A stretch of DNA of 10,291 nucleotides from JAJPXC01 sp964562375. Its GTDB lineage: Bacteria; Bacteroidota; Bacteroidia; Bacteroidales; Muribaculaceae. Both the position numbers and the translations under genes were made by a program. The stretch is from NCBI GenBank assembly GCA_964562375.1, contig CAZLSW010000095.1, positions 1 to 10,291 on the forward strand. The letters run 5' to 3'. Under the pieces are notes generated by a model, which searched no databases, was not told the DNA's origin, and saw only the letters and a program-made list of their open reading frames with translations. Of this stretch, positions 1 through 4,925 are shown in pieces. Positions within the stretch are counted from its first letter, which is position 1. Each line of letters starts with the position of its first letter.

Positions 1-86
1 TTGAAGTTCAGTCATTTCAATATTTTACCCTCTAAAATCGCACTTAGTTATGTAAAAATTGCGTGCACTCATACATTCGCCTTGCG
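1..86. other. Intergenic DNA left of octamer array A
   Basis: This stretch lies downstream of recG. It holds no complete gene, no clear terminator and no TAnnTTTG promoter box. It is A/T rich at 20-60. An ATG on the minus strand at 13-15, followed by codons for T-E-L-Q before the window edge, could be the start of the next gene leftward, but five codons are too few to call. Confidence 0.5.
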
Positions 87-156
87 GTCGTGCAATCGTG
101 TATTCGTGCAATCGTGTATTCGAGTACACGAGTATACGACTGCTCGAGTTCACGAC
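87..156. repeat. Octamer-periodic array A (two-armed, inverted ends)
   Basis: From position 88 the sequence runs in strict 8-bp phase, with a CG dinucleotide at positions 2-3 of every octamer (CG at 89, 97, 105, 113, 121, 129, 137, 145 and 153). The first four units are TCGTGCAA and TCGTGTAT, alternating. A junction TCGAGTACACGA (120-131) leads into units that mostly begin ACGA. The ends are inverted: GTCGTG at 87-92 and CACGAC at 151-156. The two arms are imperfectly complementary, so a single strand can fold into a long imperfect hairpin. The array sits 13 bp beyond the recG stop codon and might act as a transcript end. A related array lies at 3881-3989. The repeat structure is seen directly; its function is unknown. 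Confidence 0.85.
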
Positions 157-169
157 ATTTGAAAGATCG

Positions 170-2260
170 TTAGGAGATGCGCGACCAGTCGACAGCGGGG
201 CCTTGGGCGTGGAGGAGGGCCTGGCGCAAGGGGTAATGCTCGGGACGAGCCAGGTCGGGGTCGTCGTCGAGGAGCGCGGATGCCGAGTTGCGCGCCATCT
301 CCACGATCGGGCCGTCGGTGGCAAGGTTGGCGATGTGAAGGTCGAAGGGGATGCCGCTCTGCATTGTGCCCTCGATGTCGCCCGGGCCGCGCATCTTCAG
401 GTCGGCCTCGGCCACAACAAAGCCGTCGGTGGTGGATGTCATGATTTCCAAGCGCTTACGTGTTTCGGAGGCGATATTGAATTTGGTCATCAGGATGCAG
501 TAGCTTTGGTCGGCTCCGCGCCCCACGCGACCTCGCAATTGATGCAACTGCGACAGGCCGAAACGCTCGGCGTTCTCAATCACCATTGTCGACGCATTGG
601 GGACATTCACGCCCACCTCGATTACGGTCGTGGCCACCAAGATATCGGCCTGATGGGAGGCGAACAGTTGCATCTGATAGTCCTTTTCCGCCGGTTTCAT
701 CTTGCCGTGGACGAAAGCCACCTTGTAGGAGGGGAAGGTTTCCTTAATGAACTCGTATCCCTCCTCCAACGACTTGAGATCCAAGTCCTTATTCTCCTCT
801 ATCAAGGGATAAACGATGTACACCTGACGTCCTTGGGCCAACTGCTTGCCGATGCCGCGCATCACGTCGTGGCGGCGGTTGTCGTAGCGCAGGAGGGTCT
901 GCACGGGCTTACGACCGGGGGGCAATTCGTCGATTACCGACACGTCAAGGTCGCCGTAGACGGTCATGGCCAGCGTGCGGGGAATAGGGGTGGCGGTCAT
1001 CACCAGCACATGCGGTGCTATCTGGCTCTTTTTCCACATCTTGGCTCGCTGGGCCACACCAAATCGGTGTTGCTCATCGATCACGGCCATCCCGAGACGG
1101 GCAAATTGCACGTTGTCCTCAATCAACGCATGGGTGCCCACGAGGATGTGGAGCGAGCCGTCCTGAAGCTGGGCATGGATCTCGTCGCGCTGTTTCTTGC
1201 GGGTTGAGCCGGTCAATAGCCTCACGTTCACGCCGATAGGGGCGAGCATCTGGCGTAGCGAATCGTAATGCTGCTGTGCGAGAATCTCGGTGGGGGCCAT
1301 CAACGCGGCCTGGTATCCATTGTCGACTGCGATGAGCATCGTCAACAGGGCCACCATAGTCTTGCCCGAGCCTACATCGCCCTGCACCAAGCGGTTCATC
1401 TGCCGGCCGGTAATCATATCGGCGCGTATCTCCTTAATCACCCGCTTTTGGGCATTGGTAAGCGCGAACGGCAGACACTCCGAGTAAAACCGGTTGAAAA
1501 ACACGCCCACGCGGGGGAAATAATATCCTTGGGCCTGCGCCTTGCGATGGCGCGAGTATTTTTGGATATTTATCTGAAGCAGAAGGAGTTCCTCGAACTT
1601 CAATCGTAGCTTGGCGCGCTGGAGGCTGTCGTTGTCCTTGGGGTTGTGAATCGTCATCAGGGCCTCCCGCAGGGGCATGAGGGAGTATTGCGCCAAAATT
1701 TCGGGAGGGAGGAACTCGCGGATCTCGCGCACTGCCGCCAGCGCGTTTTGCGCCCAGAGGAACAGCGTGCGCGAGGTAATTCCCTGGTTGCGAAGCCGTT
1801 CAGTCAACGGATACACTCCGCGTAAGCCCTGCAAAGCACCCGGGGCACCGGGGGTGTCGATCTCGGGGTGAGCCATACTCCAATGGCCGTTGAACAGCGT
1901 GGGCTTGCCGAAAAGAATGTAGGTCGCGCCAATGTTATATGCTGTCTTTAAGGCCTTTATCTGACGGAACCACACCACCTCCATCGTCCTCTCGCCGTCG
2001 GTGAACAGTCCCACAAGTCGCATCTTGGCACCCTCGCCAAGAACGTTGAACGACACAAACCTACCCTGCACCTGCACGTAAGGCATCTCGCCCGAGAATT
2101 GGGAGATGCGATACATTGTCTTGCGGTCGATATAATGGCTGGGGAAGTGGTAAAGCAGGCCGCGGAACGACTTGATTCCCAATTCCTTGCCAAGCAATTC
2201 GGCACGCTTGGGGCCGACGCCTTTGAGGTAAGTTATGTCACGTTCGCGCAGGGAGTTCAC
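170..2260 (-). CDS. recG: ATP-dependent DNA helicase RecG
   Basis: RecG is a cytoplasmic superfamily 2 DNA translocase that regresses stalled replication forks and processes branched recombination intermediates such as D-loops and Holliday junctions. The 696-residue product has the family's usual length and order. An N-terminal GVGPKRAELLGKELGI segment (about 14-29) is followed by the OB-fold wedge region (about 60-125). The helicase motifs are intact: Walker A GDVGSGKT at 294-301, DEQH box at 395-398, TATP at 422-425, TVIEVGVNVPNA at about 545-556 and QLRGRVGRG at 574-582. The C-terminal FGLSQLHQLRGR and RGPGDIEGTMQSG segments are also typical. The start is GTG (2258-2260) and overlaps the ispD stop codon by four bases (GTGA), which suggests translational coupling as the last gene of the higB-higA-ispD-recG operon. 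The gene looks complete and functional. Confidence 0.97.
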   Translation of the reverse strand: MNSLRERDITYLKGVGPKRAELLGKELGIKSFRGLLYHFPSHYIDRKTMYRISQFSGEMPYVQVQGRFVSFNVLGEGAKMRLVGLFTDGERTMEVVWFRQIKALKTAYNIGATYILFGKPTLFNGHWSMAHPEIDTPGAPGALQGLRGVYPLTERLRNQGITSRTLFLWAQNALAAVREIREFLPPEILAQYSLMPLREALMTIHNPKDNDSLQRAKLRLKFEELLLLQINIQKYSRHRKAQAQGYYFPRVGVFFNRFYSECLPFALTNAQKRVIKEIRADMITGRQMNRLVQGDVGSGKTMVALLTMLIAVDNGYQAALMAPTEILAQQHYDSLRQMLAPIGVNVRLLTGSTRKKQRDEIHAQLQDGSLHILVGTHALIEDNVQFARLGMAVIDEQHRFGVAQRAKMWKKSQIAPHVLVMTATPIPRTLAMTVYGDLDVSVIDELPPGRKPVQTLLRYDNRRHDVMRGIGKQLAQGRQVYIVYPLIEENKDLDLKSLEEGYEFIKETFPSYKVAFVHGKMKPAEKDYQMQLFASHQADILVATTVIEVGVNVPNASTMVIENAERFGLSQLHQLRGRVGRGADQSYCILMTKFNIASETRKRLEIMTSTTDGFVVAEADLKMRGPGDIEGTMQSGIPFDLHIANLATDGPIVEMARNSASALLDDDPDLARPEHYPLRQALLHAQGPAVDWSRIS

Positions 2261-3021
2261 TGTTTTAGGTATAATTCGGCTATGGATATATCCAATGGGT
2301 TGGTAATCTTGATGTTGCGGGGGTCTCCTGGGGTAATGACAAGGTCGGTGAAGCCGGCGTTTTCCATCACCGAGGCGTCGTCGGTGAACGGCTTGTCGTG
2401 ATGGATCATCGTCTCGGCTCGGTGGTAAGCCTGCAGGAGCAGGTCGATCGGGAAGCCCTGGGGAGTCTGCACGACAAAATATCGGGAGCGGTCGACGGCG
2501 TCGCTCCGGGAGGCTGTGCCGCGACGCAGAGAGTCGGTGACGGGGATGCCGGGGATGGCTCCGTCGTGGGATTTCGCTCCCTCGATAACGTCCATGACGA
2601 GATTCTGGGAGGGAAGCGGGCGGGCTCCGTCGTGAATGAGGACAATATCGTTATGGCCAACTAAAGGCGACTCGCTTTGGCTGTCCCGCCGACACGGCGG
2701 GACTTCCTGCCTAGCCTTGCGGCCATCCAAGGCGGGCCCCCCTAAGGCGAGGAGGGCGTTGTGGACCGACTCATAACGGGTCGAGCCACCATGGGCTACA
2801 ATCAGGTGCTCAAGGCCATATTCTTTGGCGATTAGGCGCCAACGCCCCTCTTCACTCGGGGAAATAGCGATGACAATACGTCCGTCCACACAGGGGCGCA
2901 ACGACTCTATAGCCCTCACCACCACCGGCTTCCCGGCCAGTGGCAAGAACTGCTTGGGGACCTCCGAGCCAAACCTCGTGCCGCTCCCCGCCGCCACTAC
3001 TATCGCATGTACCTTCATCAT
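2257..3021 (-). CDS. ispD: IspD, MEP cytidylyltransferase, with an internal insertion
   Basis: IspD joins CTP and 2-C-methyl-D-erythritol 4-phosphate to give CDP-methylerythritol, the third step of the non-mevalonate isoprenoid pathway in the cytoplasm. The nucleotide-binding AAGSGTRFG motif (10-18), the PKQ lysine (K23, equivalent to E. coli K27), GGSTRYESV (78-86), HDGARP (130-135, D131 equivalent to E. coli D106), VQTPQGF (184-190), TDDAS (213-217) and NIKIT with K238 (equivalent to E. coli K213) are all present. From memory of the E. coli protein (236 aa), GG to the catalytic Asp spans about 25 residues there but 53 here, so about 28 residues are inserted at roughly 94-122. No active-site residue appears lost. 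The start ATG overlaps the higA stop codon (ATGA); an alternative ATG is the next codon. The stop overlaps recG. IspD is usually essential where the MEP pathway is the only isoprenoid route. Confidence 0.95.
   Translation of the reverse strand: MMKVHAIVVAAGSGTRFGSEVPKQFLPLAGKPVVVRAIESLRPCVDGRIVIAISPSEEGRWRLIAKEYGLEHLIVAHGGSTRYESVHNALLALGGPALDGRKARQEVPPCRRDSQSESPLVGHNDIVLIHDGARPLPSQNLVMDVIEGAKSHDGAIPGIPVTDSLRRGTASRSDAVDRSRYFVVQTPQGFPIDLLLQAYHRAETMIHHDKPFTDDASVMENAGFTDLVITPGDPRNIKITNPLDISIAELYLKQ
2656..2742 (-). repeat. GC-rich palindromic insertion inside ispD
   Basis: This segment encodes about 28 residues absent from E. coli IspD, lying between the GGxxRxxSV and HDGARP motifs. It contains a perfect 9-bp stem with a 3-nt loop (GTCCCGCCG at 2683-2691, CGGCGGGAC at 2695-2703) and a second 6-bp stem with an 8-nt loop (GCCTTG at 2714-2719, CAAGGC at 2728-2733). 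The encoded peptide is rich in Arg, Pro, Ser and Gln and includes VPPCRRDSQSE, unlike the surrounding Rossmann-like fold. The reading frame stays open, so the protein tolerates it. AAGGCGA occurs on both sides, 80 bp apart, which may be a trace of insertion or chance. By analogy with the palindromic elements found inside Rickettsia genes, a coding-tolerant mobile repeat is inferred. The exact bounds are approximate. Confidence 0.65.
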
Positions 3022-3470
3022 GGGTGAGTTGTGCCGTGGCTCAGTTCATGGCTTATTGCCATATTGATGAAGTGGTTGATTGAAGTTCCCAAAGCATCAG
3101 CTCTCGCTTGCACTTCTCCCCTCATCTTCTGGGGCATCCTCAAGGTGAATGTCATCACCTGGGAAGACTTGCTTGCGTGCTGCTCGCTCTGGCGAATTGC
3201 TTCACTATGACGCACGTACATGAGTTGCAAATTCATCCATACTGAAGCGTCAATCCCTAAAGCCTGCTCTAATTTTAAAGCTACAGCCTCAGTCATCGGC
3301 CTTTTCCCCTTGATCAATTCATTGAGTTGTGAGGGGCTCATACCTATCATCTGAGCGAAAGCCCTTTGGCTCAATCCCCGTTCCTCCAACTCGGGCAATA
3401 GTATTTCGCCTGGATGAGTTGCCTTCCAAGGGATTGTTTCTTTATCTTTTGCTTCCATAATGCGTATCAT
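3018..3470 (-). CDS. higA: HigA-type antitoxin with C-terminal ribbon-helix-helix-like domain
   Basis: This is the antitoxin and probable autorepressor of the HigBA module. The start HPGEILLPELEERGLSQ (19-35) leads into an XRE-type helix-turn-helix: RAFAQMIGMSPSQLNELIKGKR (36-57), then ALKLEQALGIDASVWMNLQ (64-82), the standard HigA signature. HigA proteins of this type are commonly about 95-110 residues. This one has 150, and the extra part (about 105-143, starting VMTFTLRMPQKMRGEV and continuing to ISHEL) has the short beta strand plus two helices expected of an Arc/HicB-like ribbon-helix-helix fold. The start is either 3470 or the Met at residue 5 (3458); both lie inside the 3' end of higB (29- or 17-nt overlap). 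Its stop overlaps the ispD start (ATGA). Base composition is visibly more A/T rich than recG or the sus genes, in keeping with acquisition by transfer. Confidence 0.92.
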   Translation of the reverse strand: MIRIMEAKDKETIPWKATHPGEILLPELEERGLSQRAFAQMIGMSPSQLNELIKGKRPMTEAVALKLEQALGIDASVWMNLQLMYVRHSEAIRQSEQHASKSSQVMTFTLRMPQKMRGEVQARADALGTSINHFINMAISHELSHGTTHP

Positions 3471-3768
3471 TTATTTCCAACAAATCAATTGCGATACCAT
3501 CTTCCGATTCTCTGAAAATCAGCCTTTCCACCCTGCCATTAACGATTCTCACCGAACTCTGTCCCTGCCTTTCATGCTTTAGTTTCTCATAATGAAGGAA
3601 ACTAAAGGCTGAAAGATTCGAGGAAGTATTGACCGATTTCATAAGATTTACAATGTCAACAAATCTGTTTACAAAGGATTTATCTCGCGCTAATTTCTTA
3701 TAAGGTCCGCTTCCACAGCCTGTCACATAGAGCCGCTCCAATTCAGAGTCGGTAAAGGTTATTTTCAT
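3442..3768 (-). CDS. higB: HigB/RelE-like toxin of a type II toxin-antitoxin system
   Basis: This small basic protein of 108 residues is predicted to be a ribosome-dependent mRNA interferase of the RelE/HigB superfamily, neutralised by the HigA encoded next. Supporting segments are LERLYVTG (10-17), the central YKKLARDKSFVNRFVDIVNLMKSV helices (23-46), and LHYEKLKHERQGQSSVRIVNGRVERLIF (58-85), where HigB proteins carry the LHPLKGDRKG..SVRINxxYRLIF-like core, followed by IDLLEINDTHYG (94-105). The same frame stays open upstream into the octamer array, adding 59 low-complexity codons. The ATG at 3766-3768 is chosen because homology begins there and because the TATATTTG promoter box at 3791-3798 leaves only a short leader. 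The toxin-first order is that of higBA operons. No individual catalytic residue can be assigned from sequence alone. Confidence 0.88.
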   Translation of the reverse strand: MKITFTDSELERLYVTGCGSGPYKKLARDKSFVNRFVDIVNLMKSVNTSSNLSAFSFLHYEKLKHERQGQSSVRIVNGRVERLIFRESEDGIAIDLLEINDTHYGSKR

Positions 3769-3790
3769 GGAGGATAATGGTATTTGGTTG

Positions 3791-3798
3791 CAAATATA
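3791..3798 (-). promoter_or_regulatory. Bacteroidetes -7 promoter box of the higBA-ispD-recG operon
   Basis: On the minus strand this reads TATATTTG, an exact match to the Bacteroidetes -7 consensus TAnnTTTG. It lies 22 bp before the higB ATG, so the predicted leader is under about 20 nt. No TTTG -33 box is seen at the expected distance; that position is occupied by the inverted repeat at 3801-3830. No exact TAnnTTTG was noticed within higA in front of ispD. Confidence 0.7.
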
Positions 3799-3800
3799 AT

Positions 3801-3830
3801 AAGAAAATTCACTGAATCGTGAATTTTCTT
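3801..3830. promoter_or_regulatory. Probable operator: 12-bp perfect inverted repeat upstream of higB
   Basis: The arms AAGAAAATTCAC (3801-3812) and GTGAATTTTCTT (3819-3830) are perfectly complementary around a 6-bp spacer. The site begins 3 bp upstream of the -7 box and covers the spacer and -33 region of the same promoter. Type II antitoxins usually repress their own promoter through such palindromes, so binding by HigA, alone or with HigB, is inferred. Confidence 0.75.
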
Positions 3831-3880
3831 TTGCTTTCACCAATTTTAACGCAATGCTTTGCAGTCGTCCCCTGCAGCCT

Positions 3881-4011
3881 GTCGTGCATTCGTGCATTCG
3901 TGCATTCGTGCATTCGTGTATTCGTGCATTCGAGCATTCGTGCATTCGTATCTCGAGTAAACGATTGCACGAGTGAACGAGTAAACGACCAATTAACGAG
4001 CAATCGACACA
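3881..4011. repeat. Octamer-periodic array B (two-armed, inverted ends)
   Basis: From 3882 to 3945 eight octamers run in register, mostly TCGTGCAT with single-base variants (TCGTGTAT, TCGAGCAT); a ninth, TCGTATC at 3946-3952, is one base short. The junction TCGAGTAAACGA (3953-3964) switches to units ACGATTGC, ACGAGTGA, ACGAGTAA and ACGACCAA (3961-3992). The core is bounded by GTCGT (3881-3885) and ACGAC (3985-3989). Two further ACGA/TCGA units trail out of phase to about 4011. The layout matches array A at 87-156 but with more TCGT units. Because 8 and 3 share no factor, all three frames of the minus strand stay open as an 8-residue repeat (MHECTNAR-like), giving spurious ORFs. The array sits between the terminator of the sus operon and the higBA promoter. 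Confidence 0.88.
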
Positions 4012-4029
4012 AGCCGGTAAGGAACAACA

Positions 4030-4059
4030 ATCGAGGCCCCGCTGCGGCGGAGCCTCGAT
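4030..4059 (-). terminator. Intrinsic terminator of the sus operon
   Basis: On the minus strand, ATCGAGGC pairs with GCCTCGAT (outer 8 bp). A T-G wobble and a 4-bp CCGC/GCGG inner stem follow, closed by a 4-nt CGCA loop. The stem is followed by a modest T-rich run (TGTTGTT). It begins 25 bp after the stop codon of the last sus-operon gene and precedes array B. Confidence 0.85.
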
Positions 4060-4084
4060 GATATAGGAGGGATGGTATTGCTGA

Positions 4085-4903
4085 TTAGCGGCTGCCGGAT
4101 ACTTTCACGGTGTAAGCGCAGGAGTTGTAGCCGCCAGGAGCGGTCACGTTATCCACGCCCTCGAGCTCGTCCTCGGTGGTGAACTTGAAGGTTACAACAG
4201 CCTCGGCCACAATCTTGGAGAAGCCGTAAGCCCACTCAAACTGATAAGCTAGCTGGTATACATCCTTGGGGAAGGTGATGTAGGTGTAATAGAACTCTTT
4301 TTGCTCAATTACAGTCTCAGTCTCCTGTACCCAAGCGGGCGCGCCTTCATCAGTCCACTCGCCAACGCCGTCGCTACCTACTGATTGCACGTATGCGGGA
4401 TAATCATTGGGGACATTGGTAGTGATAGCCATGCCGTATTTATCCTGCTCATAGGTGCCATCGGCGTCTACGACGTAATACAAGCGCTGACCCTCATCAT
4501 TGTAAAGAGGAGTATAGACAGGGTTGTCGGTCTTGGTAGTGGTCTTTTGACCGTCGGCGTCGTAATAGAGCTTGTAGGTAACATAGACGTCACGCATTTC
4601 GCTCTGGAGCCCGTCGATATTGAACATGTCGGGCAAAGTGACGTCCTTGACGGATGACTTCAGGCTTACGTCCACTTTCACGGTGCTTTCCTCGGTAGCC
4701 TCGGAACGACGGATGTCGATGGAAAGTGTTGGGTCCTGGGTGTTGTCGTTGCGCTTGAAGGTAGCAGCTTGAGTGGCATCCAGGAAGGTGTAGGTAACAC
4801 GACCGGGGTCGTATGCCTTCCAGTAGCCGTCGTCGTTGCAGCTTGTGAGCGTTCCTAGCACCGCCGCAACAAGAAGAAGGGGTTTTACGAATTTGATTTT
4901 CAT
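4085..4903 (-). CDS. Surface lipoprotein in the SusE position (third gene of the SusCD operon)
   Basis: This 272-residue protein is not recognised at family level. It has a clear lipoprotein signal: a basic N-terminus, a hydrophobic run (8-19) and the lipobox LTSC with Cys22. The next residues, NDD, resemble the acidic surface-export signal of Bacteroidetes lipoproteins, so display on the outer face of the outer membrane is likely. Residues about 55-95 (TLSIDIRRSEATEESTVKVDVS and onward) look like a Calx-beta/Ig-type strand pattern common in Bacteroidetes surface lipoproteins. The rest is rich in Tyr, Asp and Thr with alternating beta strands, including an aromatic C-terminal part (YYTYITFPKDVYQLAYQF, 205-222). 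Its start lies 22 bp after the susD-like stop, and a terminator follows, so it is the third gene of the operon. By position it would be a ligand-binding accessory like SusE/SusF; the ligand is unknown. An A-rich stretch precedes the ATG. Confidence 0.8.
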   Translation of the reverse strand: MKIKFVKPLLLVAAVLGTLTSCNDDGYWKAYDPGRVTYTFLDATQAATFKRNDNTQDPTLSIDIRRSEATEESTVKVDVSLKSSVKDVTLPDMFNIDGLQSEMRDVYVTYKLYYDADGQKTTTKTDNPVYTPLYNDEGQRLYYVVDADGTYEQDKYGMAITTNVPNDYPAYVQSVGSDGVGEWTDEGAPAWVQETETVIEQKEFYYTYITFPKDVYQLAYQFEWAYGFSKIVAEAVVTFKFTTEDELEGVDNVTAPGGYNSCAYTVKVSGSR

Positions 4904-4925
4904 CTTTTTTACGTTTTAGCGGTGA

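Noticed and set aside
1..15. Start of a leftward gene (ATG at 13-15 on the minus strand, then T-E-L-Q)
   Set aside because: Only five codons are in the window and no promoter box or clear ribosome binding site confirms it, so it cannot be called.
2664..2750. Target-site duplication (AAGGCGA at 2664-2670 and 2744-2750) flanking the ispD insertion
   Set aside because: The copies are 80 bp apart, which is not a multiple of three and does not match the estimated 84-bp in-frame insertion. It may be coincidence in GC-rich DNA.
3769..3945. Upstream extension of the higB frame by 59 codons
   Set aside because: The extra residues translate the octamer array and the promoter region, and the TATATTTG box and operator lie inside it. 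The toxin homology starts at the ATG at 3766-3768.
3881..4011. CRISPR array
   Set aside because: The units are 8 bp, contiguous and without unique spacers, and no cas gene is present.
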